A DNA stretch of 38,105 nucleotides, taken from Chthoniobacteraceae bacterium. Its GTDB lineage: Bacteria > Verrucomicrobiota > Verrucomicrobiia > Chthoniobacterales > Chthoniobacteraceae. Each line of letters begins with the position of its first letter. Position 1 is the stretch's first letter. Below the pieces are notes generated by a model that had not been told where the DNA came from, searched no databases, and saw only the letters and a list, made by a program, of their open reading frames with translations. The stretch covers positions 1-38,105 of the forward strand of contig CANIWM010000059.1 of assembly GCA_947471505.1 (NCBI GenBank). The letters run 5' to 3'. The translations under genes and the position numbers were made by a program. This document shows positions 16,640 to 24,331 of this stretch, one piece after another.

Positions 16640-17457
16640 GACTGGAACCGCAGTTTTGCCGGGAACGAGCCGAGGCTATCCAGCCGCTCGGAAATTTCCG
16701 GGCTACTCGCGGCGGCGATGGCGGCGGCGACGTTTGGCGCGTCTTCGTGGCCGGTCAGCTCGATGAAGAAGAGATGTGCGTTCGGCTTGCCAAAGATGGG
16801 CCTCGACTGAATACGCGTGAGGTTCACGTCGTGCGCGTTAAACGGCGCGAGGAAGCGGTAGAGCGCACCGGGCTTATTCGGCAGCGCGACGACGTACGCC
16901 GAGCAGTCGCCGGTGTGCGCTCGCTCGTGGCCGATGACGTAGAACTGCGTGACGTTCGGCACACCTTCCTCGATGGGAAAATGCAGGACGTCCAGTCCGT
17001 TTGGTGCGGCGAGTTCGCGCTGGGCGATGGCCGCGGCGGTCACATCGTCCGTCGCCAGTTTCACCGCGTGGCTCGTGCTCTTGGAGGCGACGGCTGCCGC
17101 GGAGGGATAGGTGCGTTTTAGCCACTTTTCCGAGTGCTGGAGCGGCACCGCGTGCGAATACACAATCTCCGGCACACGCCCCGCGCGGCCCAGCAGCGCG
17201 AGCTTCACGTCGAGGAGCAGAAGCTCCTGCACGAAGACGCACTGCGTATGCTCCATCAGGCTGTCCACCGTTGGCATAATCATCCCGCCCGAGCTATTCT
17301 CAATCGGCACGACGCCGAGCGCACCGGGCGTGGCGCGGACAAACTCAAACACTTCAGGCACTCCAGCAAACGGACGCAAGTCCGTCGCATCGGGAAAACG
17401 ACGGCGCGTGAGCAGGTGGGAAAAACTGCCGTCCGGGCCGAGGTAAGCGACGATCAT
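16636..17457 (-). CDS. pheA: prephenate dehydratase with ACT domain
   Basis: The 273-residue enzyme converts prephenate to phenylpyruvate for phenylalanine synthesis. The dehydratase part opens with AYLGPDGSFSH and contains VVPIENSSGG. The C-terminal ACT regulatory domain runs from about residue 185 (VALPNKPGALYRFLAPFNAHDVNLTRI) with the phenylalanine-binding motif as QSRP rather than ESRP. The catalytic Thr-Arg-Phe motif near residue 168 reads Thr-Gln-Phe; the catalytic Thr is kept. There is no chorismate mutase domain, so it is the monofunctional form. The start overlaps the rsfS stop (ATGA), and the stop overlaps the next gene's GTG start, so the three genes are tightly coupled. Confidence 0.93.
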   Translation of the reverse strand: MIVAYLGPDGSFSHLLTRRRFPDATDLRPFAGVPEVFEFVRATPGALGVVPIENSSGGMIMPTVDSLMEHTQCVFVQELLLLDVKLALLGRAGRVPEIVYSHAVPLQHSEKWLKRTYPSAAAVASKSTSHAVKLATDDVTAAAIAQRELAAPNGLDVLHFPIEEGVPNVTQFYVIGHERAHTGDCSAYVVALPNKPGALYRFLAPFNAHDVNLTRIQSRPIFGKPNAHLFFIELTGHEDAPNVAAAIAAASSPEISERLDSLGSFPAKLRFQS

Positions 17458-17795
17458 AGGCTCAAGCGCGGAGCATCATTCCAAAGGTCCTCCAGCCGAT
17501 AAAGCGCCCGCTTCTCTGGATGGAAGACGTGGACCACCACACTCCCGAAATCCGCCACCACCCACTGGCTGAGCGGGAAGCCATCAATGCCCAGCGCCGG
17601 GGTGTTGTGCTCCACCTTCAGGCGGTCCTTGATCTCCCCAGCGATGGCCTTGAGCTGCGGCTCGGACGCACCGGAGCAGATCACAAAAAAGTCGGTGAAA
17701 GTGGATAGACTGCGCAGGTCAATCGCGATGATGTCTTCGGCCTTTTTATCGGCTGCGATGCTTGCGCACAAACGGGCTAGTTCTTCTGAGTTAAT
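17454..17795 (-). CDS. rsfS: ribosomal silencing factor RsfS (Iojap family), probable ATT start
   Basis: The 113-residue protein binds uL14 on the 50S subunit and blocks subunit joining under starvation. It shows the family pattern: EELARLCASIAADKKAEDI, IDLRSLSTFTDFFVICSG, GFPLSQWVVADFGSVVVHVF and ALYRLEDLW. The first helix (SEELARLC) lies upstream of the first usable TTG (17771), so translation should begin earlier. In frame there is no ATG, GTG or TTG before the upstream stop; an ATT at 17795-17793 lies six bases after a perfect AAGGAG. That ATT overlaps the TAA of the nadD fragment (ATTAA), the geometry of translational coupling. The stop overlaps pheA. nadD-rsfS is a widespread bacterial neighbourhood. 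Confidence 0.9.
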   Translation of the reverse strand: MNSEELARLCASIAADKKAEDIIAIDLRSLSTFTDFFVICSGASEPQLKAIAGEIKDRLKVEHNTPALGIDGFPLSQWVVADFGSVVVHVFHPEKRALYRLEDLWNDAPRLSL

Positions 17796-17930
17796 GACGT
17801 TCTCCTTGGTAAAGTCCGTGCGTTTCGATCATCGAGCGCACTGCTTCCGGGACGAGATAGCGGATGCTCCGCCGCTCTGCAACACGCTTACGCACTTCCG
17901 TCGCCGAAACATTGCTCAGCGTGGAAATCA
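17791..17930 (-). pseudogene. nadD: displaced 3' end of a second nadD copy
   Basis: In the leftward frame this reads LSNVSATEVRKRVAERRS, then IRYLVPEAVRSMIETHGLYQ and a short tail to TAA 17793-17791. It aligns along its length with the last ~35 residues of the intact nadD at 18617 (SATEVRKRVAEGRSTRYL, PEAVRTILEAHRLY). By eye the DNA identity is roughly three quarters, so the copies are diverged and not a recent duplication. No start codon or nucleotide-binding part is present. It abuts the toxin stop on one side and contains the rsfS ribosome binding site on the other. Inference: the original nadD tail, stranded when the toxin-antitoxin genes entered the operon. Confidence 0.8.
17793..17807 (-). 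promoter_or_regulatory. ribosome binding site that supports an ATT start for rsfS
   Basis: AAGGAG (17807-17802) is followed by six bases and then ATT (17795-17793). It lies within the last codons of the nadD 3' fragment. It is the strongest Shine-Dalgarno motif I noticed at any gene start here and points to no standard start codon. Confidence 0.6.
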
Positions 17931-18347
17931 GTCGAGCCAGTTCTCAAACCGCAGCCCCGGCACTTTGGCGAAATCAACGGTGTTGCGAGTCAAGAGCGTG
18001 GCGTCGTGCTCAATAGTGATGCAGGCGATTCGGAGGTCCATCGTGCCAATGCGGATGCCTTGCGTGCGGAGGTGTTTGGCGCGAAGGGCCGCGTCTTCGT
18101 CCCACGGCAAGAGAGTGTATTCGGCGAGGAAATTGATGAAGTCGGTCAACTGCCGATAACCGCTGATTTGCTCTGGGATTTCGCGGGCTGCGGCGAGGCG
18201 AGCTAACCACCCACGCAGACATTCCTCTGCGGAGACAACCGTCACGACGCAATCGGTGTCGGCACGCTCCATTCGCTCTTTGAGCAGGAGTCCTAGCGCC
18301 GTGGAAAACGCGATTTCTCGGATATGATTTGTGTCGAGGACCAGCAT
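17928..18347 (-). CDS. vapC: PIN-domain toxin of a type II toxin-antitoxin pair (VapC-like)
   Basis: The 139-residue PIN ribonuclease has MLVLDTNH (Asp5), VVSAEECLRG (Glu41/42), IGTMDLRIAC (Asp104) and LLTRNTVDFAKVPGLRFENWL (Asp125), the full acidic quartet and the usual VapC ending. Such toxins cleave tRNA or rRNA when freed from the antitoxin. It starts six bases after the antitoxin gene, a typical module layout. Its stop meets the nadD 3' fragment. Placement between nadD and rsfS means the module probably shares the housekeeping transcript. Confidence 0.88.
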   Translation of the reverse strand: MLVLDTNHIREIAFSTALGLLLKERMERADTDCVVTVVSAEECLRGWLARLAAAREIPEQISGYRQLTDFINFLAEYTLLPWDEDAALRAKHLRTQGIRIGTMDLRIACITIEHDATLLTRNTVDFAKVPGLRFENWLD

Positions 18348-18353
18348 GAAAAA

Positions 18354-18536
18354 CTAGTCCTTCTGCGCGCGGCGATACTGCTCGCCAAGCTCGAACGCCT
18401 CGCGCGCAAATGGCGTGTCCTGAATCATCCCGACGGTTTTGCGCCATCCTTTTTTGACCACGACTGCCTCGCGCTTCCGCCGCGCACGTTCAAGTGCAGA
18501 CGCTTCAGTTTCCGGCTCAGTTTTGACTGCTTTCAT
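18354..18536 (-). CDS. antitoxin partner of the PIN toxin
   Basis: This 60-residue basic protein starts MKAVKTEPETEAS at 18536; a longer TTG start at 18572 is possible. The N-terminal half is charged (ARRKREAVVVKKGW), and the C-terminal tail QDTPFAREAFELGEQYRRAQKD resembles the toxin-wrapping tails of antitoxins paired with PIN toxins. No clear DNA-binding fold can be assigned by eye. The call rests mainly on size and on its position six bases before the toxin gene. Confidence 0.75.
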   Translation of the reverse strand: MKAVKTEPETEASALERARRKREAVVVKKGWRKTVGMIQDTPFAREAFELGEQYRRAQKD

Positions 18537-18616
18537 GCCGGCGAACGTAGCTGCGGGGTGGGATGCTTGCAACTTTCATTGCGGTTCGCCGTGCAAGTGA
18601 AACAGCGATTACTGTG

Positions 18617-19171
18617 TTACCGGTAAAGGCGGTGCGCTTCGAGGATGGTGCGCACGGCTTCGGGGAGGAGGTAGCGGGTGCTGCGGCCCTCGGCGACTCG
18701 CTTGCGCACTTCCGTCGCGGAGACATCGAAGCGGCGGACGATGCGGGGGAAGTCGTGCGGGGGGGCGCCGGAGTCGCGCTCGAAGACGACGAATTGCACG
18801 AGTTCCCGCAGCTCGGGCCAGCGCCGCCATTTGGGGAGGTCGCGCACGTTATCCTGCCCGATAAAGTAGAACAGCTCGTCGCCGGGCGCGCGTTTTTTCC
18901 ATGCCTCCACGGTGTCCACGGTGAAGCTCGGGCCAGGGCGATGCACCTCGGAGTCATCGCACTCGAAGCCCGCTTCGCCTGCAATCGCCGCCCGCACCAT
19001 CGCCAGCCGAACGTCTGCGGGAGCGGGTTTGGCGTCTAGTTTGAATGGGGAGACGGCTGCGGGGATGAAGACGACACGGTCGAGCCCAAGCTGCTCCATG
19101 GCCTCGCGAGCGAGGATCAAATGTCCGTGGTGAATCGGGTCGAAGCTCCCGCCGTAAAGCGCTGTTTTCAT
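18617..19171 (-). CDS. nadD: nicotinate-nucleotide adenylyltransferase
   Basis: This 184-residue enzyme adenylates nicotinic acid mononucleotide in NAD synthesis. It has the nucleotidyltransferase signature GGSFDPIHHGH (residues 7-17), the substrate segment GPSFTVDTVEAW, YFIGQDN, and the C-terminal SATEVRKRV motif of the (I)SSTEIR type. It is complete. Family context normally places rsfS directly downstream. Here an antitoxin, a toxin and a second nadD tail come first, so the intact gene's 3' end no longer touches rsfS. It lies 52 bases after the TPR membrane protein gene. Confidence 0.94.
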   Translation of the reverse strand: MKTALYGGSFDPIHHGHLILAREAMEQLGLDRVVFIPAAVSPFKLDAKPAPADVRLAMVRAAIAGEAGFECDDSEVHRPGPSFTVDTVEAWKKRAPGDELFYFIGQDNVRDLPKWRRWPELRELVQFVVFERDSGAPPHDFPRIVRRFDVSATEVRKRVAEGRSTRYLLPEAVRTILEAHRLYR

Positions 19172-19223
19172 CCGCGGGGAGCATCGTCGCCGACGCCCTT
19201 GCCGGGCAAGCGCGATTTGCCGC

Positions 19224-20363
19224 TCACTTCAGCCCGGTCCGCTCGCGGATGGTGGCCATGCGCTCTTCGGCGAACTTGCGGTGCTCGGCGGAGAGCGTTT
19301 GGTCGGCGAGGGCTTTGCGGAGATGCTCGATGGCGAGGGGGACATGCGCGGCGTCTTCGGTGGAGAGGTAAATGTGGGCGTCGCCGAGGTAGAACTCATA
19401 CGCGCCGGTGGGGCGGCCCTCGTCTTCTGCGAGCTTGATGAGGCGTTCGAGCGCCTTCACTTGCTCGGATCGCAGCCGCGCTTCGCGGGCTGTCTCCGCG
19501 TGCTGGAAAAGGCGCACGGGGTCTTCGGGGATGAGGGTGTTCAGCCGCTTGGAGGTGCGGAAGGCATCGAGGAAATGCTTCGTGGCCCGCTGTGCGACGA
19601 GCTTCGCCGCGAGCGCCGGGACGAAGTCGGCATTTTTCTCCAGCGCCTTATCGGCCAGGGCTTCCGCCTCTTTCCACTTGCCGAGCGTGATCTGGTAGTT
19701 TGCCATCCCGGCCAGCGCATCCACTGAATCGCCGTCCAGCGCCAGCGCTTCTTCCACCCACTTCCGCGCTTCTCCATTCTCACGCATCGCCAGCATTTTC
19801 GCGGCGGTCTTGGAGAGGAAAATCGCACGGTCTCCTGCGGATAGGCCCGCCATTTTTGCCCGTAGCGCCTCGGCGTCAGCGGGCTCCCACGGCTTCACGT
19901 TCCCGCGTTTGAAGACGTAGGACCAGTGGTCCATATAGACGAGTTGGAAGTCGCGCTTCGATGGCTCCGGCTCGATGAGATGATCCAGCAGCCGCTGAAA
20001 CCCGCTCGGGTCGCCGAGGAGCAGCACGGTGTCGAATCGCACCTGCCGGTCCAACTGCCGGAAGAGCTTCGGATTCACGTTCGCCTGACGCACCGCGCGG
20101 CTCCGGTTGCTGTCCGGGGCGCGGTCATCTTCCGTCAGCAAGTCTGGGCGCAGTTTGAGCAGCCACCCACGCGCTTCATTACTAAAAAAGAGCGACTTCG
20201 CGCTGAGGTCCGCGAGTGCCAGTGAGGGCGTGACGATCATCGGCGTGGGCGGGTTCATCCACGGCCCGAGCCAGCGTTTCCACACCTGCCAGCCCGTCAG
20301 CACGACGATCCCGCAGAGGAGGGTGATGAGTAAGAGTCGGACTTTTCGGGATACGATGCGCAT
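19224..20363 (-). CDS. membrane-anchored TPR-like protein
   Basis: The 379-residue protein has one N-terminal transmembrane helix (about 8-28, LLLITLLCGIVVLTGWQVW). A large periplasmic region follows. Residues about 190-370 contain degenerate tetratricopeptide-type helices (ARKWVEEALALDGDSVDALAG, WKEAEALADKALEKNADFVPAL, AIEHLRKALADQTLSAEHR). Residues 60-180 are not recognised. It probably heads the leftward transcript to nadD. TPRs mediate protein-protein contacts; the partner is unknown. Confidence 0.75.
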   Translation of the reverse strand: MRIVSRKVRLLLITLLCGIVVLTGWQVWKRWLGPWMNPPTPMIVTPSLALADLSAKSLFFSNEARGWLLKLRPDLLTEDDRAPDSNRSRAVRQANVNPKLFRQLDRQVRFDTVLLLGDPSGFQRLLDHLIEPEPSKRDFQLVYMDHWSYVFKRGNVKPWEPADAEALRAKMAGLSAGDRAIFLSKTAAKMLAMRENGEARKWVEEALALDGDSVDALAGMANYQITLGKWKEAEALADKALEKNADFVPALAAKLVAQRATKHFLDAFRTSKRLNTLIPEDPVRLFQHAETAREARLRSEQVKALERLIKLAEDEGRPTGAYEFYLGDAHIYLSTEDAAHVPLAIEHLRKALADQTLSAEHRKFAEERMATIRERTGLK

Positions 20364-20487
20364 GATTTTCCGGCAGACGCTTAACGGCTTTCTGCGACCC
20401 CGTCACGCCGCACCGACATGAATCTCCTGTTCGTCGGGAGCGGAGTGCGGGCTGGACCGCGAAGAGCGCACGGCACACACTGCCGCC

Positions 20488-21306
20488 ATGCTCCGACCAC
20501 GCAAAAAATACACCGTCTTCGACCTCCAGCAGCTCAAAGGGAAACGCTGCCTCACGCACATCCACGTCAAGTCCCCGCAGGAAGCCGCTGCGGCTGAAGA
20601 GGCGGGAGTTGATTTGATGAGCTGCAGCTTCGATAGCCCCGAGGCGCAATCGCGTCTGCCCGCACTCGTCGCCGCCGCGCCACGCAGTTTCCTCTCGTGC
20701 GCCACACCGCACGGCCTCTCATCGCCGGAGGAAGCTATCCGCGTCGCGTTCCGCGCCCTCGAACTCGGTGCCAGCTCCGTCTATTGCTCCGCCAGTCCCT
20801 TTATAATAGAGGCGATGGCCCGCGAAGGCATCCCGGTCGTCGGGCACCTCGGGCTCGTCCCGCGCCACGTCACGTGGACCGGCTACCGCGCCATCGGGCG
20901 CACCGTCGCAGAGGCCAAAGAACTCCACCGCCGCATGAAGCAGCTCGAAGCAGCCGGAGCCTACGCCGCCGAGCTCGAAGTCGTCCCTCACAACCTTGCG
21001 CGCTTCCTTTGCTCGCAGACGAAGATGCTCTTAATGTCCCTCGGCAGCGGCGGCGGATGCGACACGCAATTTCTTTTCTCCGACGACATCCTCGGCGACT
21101 ACGAAGAGCGCCCGCCGCGCCACGCCAAAGCCTACCGAGACTTCGCCGCCGAGCACCGCCGCCTCCAGAAAGAACGCATCGCCGCCTTCCGCGAATACAT
21201 CGCCGACGTGCAGGAAAACCGCTTCCCTGAGCGCAGTCATCTCGTGGAAATGGAGGCGGCGTTTTTGGATGAGGTGATGAGGGCGATCGGCGAGCAGCGG
21301 GCCTGA
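20488..21306 (+). CDS. PanB-like ketopantoate hydroxymethyltransferase family protein
   Basis: The 272-residue protein resembles 3-methyl-2-oxobutanoate hydroxymethyltransferase, the first pantothenate enzyme. It opens with YTVFDLQQLKGKRCLTHIHV, and the core has GIPVVGHLGLVPRHVTWTGY (PanB has GHVGLTPQ), an AGAYAAELEVVP segment with the conserved Glu, and GSGGGCDTQFLFSDDILG in the place of PanB's GAGxxCDGQ segment. The early Asp-containing metal-binding segments of true PanB are weak (DLMSCSFDS). It may therefore be a divergent PanB or a related PEP-mutase-fold enzyme. It is monocistronic; the next gene is convergent, ten bases away. It diverges from the TPR gene across 124 bases. Confidence 0.7.
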   Translation: MLRPRKKYTVFDLQQLKGKRCLTHIHVKSPQEAAAAEEAGVDLMSCSFDSPEAQSRLPALVAAAPRSFLSCATPHGLSSPEEAIRVAFRALELGASSVYCSASPFIIEAMAREGIPVVGHLGLVPRHVTWTGYRAIGRTVAEAKELHRRMKQLEAAGAYAAELEVVPHNLARFLCSQTKMLLMSLGSGGGCDTQFLFSDDILGDYEERPPRHAKAYRDFAAEHRRLQKERIAAFREYIADVQENRFPERSHLVEMEAAFLDEVMRAIGEQRA

Positions 21307-21315
21307 TGGGTAGCG

Positions 21316-22656
21316 TCACTCCCCGCGCAGCGCGCTGAGCTGCGAACCTCGCAGAGCTAGGCGGGTGGCCAGCCAGACCCAAAAGACGCTGAGCGCAGCC
21401 ATCCCGACGAAGAGGATGGAAAGCTGCCCCCACGGGAAGCTCGCCCCTTTCTGCAAAATACCGGGCAAGACGGCGACGATGGCGCTTACCGAGCCGATGC
21501 CCAACGCGGCCACGATGAGCCAGCGGTGCTCGGCGAAGACGAGTGCACGGAGTTGTGCGGGGTTGAATCCGACGGCTTCGAGGAGGCCAAACTCGCGCCG
21601 CCGTTCGAGGACATTTCGGGCGACTACGATGCCGAGCCCGGCGCTGCCGAGGAGGATGCCGAGGCCGCCGAGGACTTGGAAAATGGAGAGGTACGTGTTT
21701 TCCACGGCGTTGAACTCTGCGAGGCGCTGCGCTGCGGGGACCAGCTCCAGCCCGCGGTCGCCGAGTTGCGCGGTGAGGTGCTCGCGCACGGCAGCGGCTT
21801 TGGCGGGCGGGCAATCAATGAGGAAGAAGCGGTAGCCAGCGGAATTGGGGAATTTTTCGATGAAGCGGGCTTCGGGAATGAGCACGAGCCCTTGCATCAT
21901 AGAGCCCTTTAGCGTGGCGGACATTTCTACGGCGAGCGGCTGGCCGCGTTCGTCCGTGTAGTCGAGCTTGTCGCCCACGCTTTTTTGCAGCGCCCATTGG
22001 AGGGTGTTGGCATCCACGACGCCGGGGATCGCGGCGGAGTCTTTGGGAACGATGCTGTTCCAGTTGATGCCGAAAGCAATGTCTCCAAGCTCTGAAAACC
22101 TCGTTCCCAGCAGCTTTGGCTGCGCGGCACGATTGAGATTCAAGCAGCTCGCATCATCCCCGTCCCGCACGCGCATCTGCACGACGCGCACGCCGTCCAT
22201 GAGCTTGTCGTCGAGCGCGTAAGCGTCGCGTCCTTTCTGCGAGTTCAGGTCTTCGTAGATGGCGGATGCGCTTTCCCCCACGAGCGCGAAACCGCCGGTG
22301 CCGACCGTGTCATCCGTTCCCGTTTTGCGGAAAGAATCCACGGCGACGACCATGAAGACGCCACTCGCCAGAACGCCAATCGTCGCCAGCGAGCGTCCGG
22401 ACCGGCGCGTGGTGTTGCGAAGGGCGAGGTCGCTCGCGGAGTCGAGGGTGGAGGCGGTGGCCAGCCGGCCCATGGCGTAACGGGTAAATAGAATACCGCT
22501 GGTGAGAAGGAGTGCGCCTGCGCCGAAGAAGAGCTGAGGATTGCCGCCGCTCATCGCGGCTAAAGCGAGCGCTGCCACGCCTGCAAGCATGGCGATTACC
22601 GGACGCCGTCTCGGTTTTCCGCCGGACTCTGATGCTGGTGCTTTGTTGTCGTTCAT
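21316..22656 (-). CDS. FtsX-type ABC transporter permease, C-terminal half only
   Basis: The 446-residue product begins with two hydrophobic helices (VIAMLAGVAALALAAM, LFFGAGALLLTSGILF). It then reads LALRNTTRRSGRSLATIGVL, which in long FtsX/MacB-like permeases of this group lies about the middle of a roughly 1000-residue protein. A periplasmic domain follows, then the C-terminal three-helix FtsX domain (LGGLGILLGSAGLGIVVARN, RREFGLLEAVGFNPAQLRAL). The first FtsX half is missing, and the 80 bases upstream encode nothing homologous. ATG 22656 is chosen; a TTG at 22731 gives a 25-residue extension without family features. No ATPase gene is nearby. It could be a decayed gene or a true half-size permease. 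Confidence 0.7.
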   Translation of the reverse strand: MNDNKAPASESGGKPRRRPVIAMLAGVAALALAAMSGGNPQLFFGAGALLLTSGILFTRYAMGRLATASTLDSASDLALRNTTRRSGRSLATIGVLASGVFMVVAVDSFRKTGTDDTVGTGGFALVGESASAIYEDLNSQKGRDAYALDDKLMDGVRVVQMRVRDGDDASCLNLNRAAQPKLLGTRFSELGDIAFGINWNSIVPKDSAAIPGVVDANTLQWALQKSVGDKLDYTDERGQPLAVEMSATLKGSMMQGLVLIPEARFIEKFPNSAGYRFFLIDCPPAKAAAVREHLTAQLGDRGLELVPAAQRLAEFNAVENTYLSIFQVLGGLGILLGSAGLGIVVARNVLERRREFGLLEAVGFNPAQLRALVFAEHRWLIVAALGIGSVSAIVAVLPGILQKGASFPWGQLSILFVGMAALSVFWVWLATRLALRGSQLSALRGE

Positions 22657-22809
22657 TGGTGTTTGCCCTTCGTGCGATGGTTTCCCGCGAGACGGAGGCG
22701 GAGTCGAGATGATAACGCTCTCTTTCCCCAACTCGACAGTGCTCTGAACTATCCGACGATCCCGCTACGCTTTCTCGCGGCACGGGATTTATGATGCGAC
22801 ACGCATCTC

Positions 22810-23673
22810 ATGCTTCGACCGCTCATTTTTCTCGCAACAATTTTTGCCCATGCTGCTTTCGCGGACAGGTCACTGTTGCGCAGTAAGGCGGAGGCGGAAC
22901 TCGCTGCGCTGGAGTCTGCGGCGAAAGCGATGACGGAAGACTTTGAGCGTGAGCTGCATGAGTGGGAATCCGACTTGCACACGCCAGTGCAGTGGGAGCC
23001 GCTTAAGGTGCTCGATGCTGTGTCGCGGAACGGCAAGCTGGAGGCACTGCCGGATGGCTCGCTAAAGGCTCCAGCGGAACTCGCGGACAAGGAGCGTTAC
23101 ACGATTCGGGCGACGACGGCGCTGAAAAAGATCACCGCCTTTCGCGTAGAAGTGCTCCCAGAGCCCGGCACCATCGGGCGCACGGGGAGGGGGATCCTGA
23201 GTGAGCTCCGAGTAACCGGTGCGACGCTCACCGTGGCGAGCGCGGATGATTCGCAGAAGAACTTCGGGCCGGAGGCTGCAATCGATGGAAATCCGAAGAC
23301 AGGTTGGGCCTTCGGAGGTTCGACCGACAAGCCGCACGCAGCCGTTTTTGAGCTGAGCCAGCCGCTCGACCTCGGCGCAGAGGCGGTAATCACCTTCGTC
23401 CTCCGGCAGGATTTCAGTGCGCGCAATCTGAACCGCATTCGCATTTCAGCCACGGCAAAGGCGCCGCCCGTGCGGGAACTACCGGAGTCTATCCGGCAAA
23501 CCATCGCGCTGGAGCCGAGCGAGCGTACGGCGGCACAGCAAACGGAGTTGGCAGATTATTTCCGCCCGATGTCGAAAGTGATCGCAGCCGTGAATCAGCA
23601 GATCGATGCGAAACGTGCGGAGCTTACCAAAATCAAACAGTCGGAGTTGCCCGCGAATCGACGCCGGAAGTAG
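22810..23673 (+). CDS. stand-alone copy of the PSD1 middle (lectin-like) domain
   Basis: This 287-residue secreted protein has signal peptide MLRPLIFLATIFAHAAFA, a charged helical stretch (20-55), and a beta-sandwich region. It matches the middle of the 1002-residue PSD1 protein at 9319-12327: YTIRATTALKKITAFRVEVL against YVFAANVDLSEITGFKLEVL, and VLRQDFSARNLNRIRISAT against RLMQRYGRQHTMGRFKISAT. The following ESIRQTIALEPSERTAAQQ also aligns. It has no CxxCH, DUF1549 or DUF1553. In PSD1 proteins this module is a presumed carbohydrate-binding or spacer domain, so the stand-alone form may be a solo glycan-binding protein. Confidence 0.7.
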   Translation: MLRPLIFLATIFAHAAFADRSLLRSKAEAELAALESAAKAMTEDFERELHEWESDLHTPVQWEPLKVLDAVSRNGKLEALPDGSLKAPAELADKERYTIRATTALKKITAFRVEVLPEPGTIGRTGRGILSELRVTGATLTVASADDSQKNFGPEAAIDGNPKTGWAFGGSTDKPHAAVFELSQPLDLGAEAVITFVLRQDFSARNLNRIRISATAKAPPVRELPESIRQTIALEPSERTAAQQTELADYFRPMSKVIAAVNQQIDAKRAELTKIKQSELPANRRRK

Positions 23674-23744
23674 AGCGATCCCGCCGAGGTTGGGCGGACG
23701 CTTCGGCTGTAAACTCCCAGTTGAAAAACGCACTGGCATACACG

Positions 23745-24266
23745 ATGCTGAACAAAGAAATCGTTATCATGCTGACTCTTTCCAACCGCTCGAAACAGCA
23801 CAGTGCTGAGACTTACAACGCGCTTCAGGCCGCTGAAGGCTTCGTGTTTCTAGGCCTCCACCGGGAAGCCTTGAAGCAACTGGATTCCATTCTGGAAGAC
23901 GAGCAGGAGACGGCAGACGTCCTCATCGCTCGCATCCGAATCTTGCTCCACCTTCGCCGATTCTCCTCCGCCGCACGCTTGTCTGTCAGGGGCTCATCGC
24001 TCTTTCGGGATGAGGATGAATTTACCGTGCAGCGCGCCTTTGCCCTGCACCAGCTCGACAAAGGAGACGAAGCCGCCGAAGTCCTCCAAGGTGCCCCCGA
24101 ATGGCTTCGCCGAACCGGAATCCTTCACTACAACCTCGGCTGCTACGAAGCCCGCTGGGGGAATCTGAAAATCGCCCGGCAGTGCGTGCAGACAGCGGTA
24201 AAGCTCAACGCCGCGATCAAGAACAACATCAAGCAGGACCCCGACCTTGCTGAGCTCTGGAACTAA
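23745..24266 (+). CDS. TPR-like cytoplasmic protein
   Basis: The 173-residue protein has three or four tetratricopeptide-type helix pairs (EGFVFLGLHREALKQLDSI, LIARIRILLHLRRFSSAARL, QRAFALHQLDKGDEAAEVL, GILHYNLGCYEARWGNLKIA). It has no signal peptide or catalytic domain. Possible starts are ATG 23745 and ATG 23769; neither has a strong ribosome binding site. It resembles small TPR proteins found widely in Verrucomicrobiota; the role is unknown. A CGGAAG/CTTCCG hairpin at 24311-24326 may end the transcript. Confidence 0.72.
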   Translation: MLNKEIVIMLTLSNRSKQHSAETYNALQAAEGFVFLGLHREALKQLDSILEDEQETADVLIARIRILLHLRRFSSAARLSVRGSSLFRDEDEFTVQRAFALHQLDKGDEAAEVLQGAPEWLRRTGILHYNLGCYEARWGNLKIARQCVQTAVKLNAAIKNNIKQDPDLAELWN

Positions 24267-24310
24267 GGCCGCCGCATCGAGGGGGGACTGTCAGCTAACG
24301 AGCGATTCTG

Positions 24311-24326
24311 CGGAAGAATCCTTCCG
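24311..24326. other. short perfect hairpin upstream of the Minf_1886-family gene
   Basis: CGGAAG and CTTCCG flank a four-base loop AATC. It sits between the TPR gene and the promoter-like boxes at 24332-24359. Without a T run it could be a weak terminator or an operator-like site. Confidence 0.3.
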
Positions 24327-24331
24327 AACGG

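Noticed and set aside
17928-18536. The toxin-antitoxin pair as part of a larger integrated island
   Set aside because: Recognised operon genes resume directly on both sides, with no integrase, transposase or attachment repeat other than the nadD tail.
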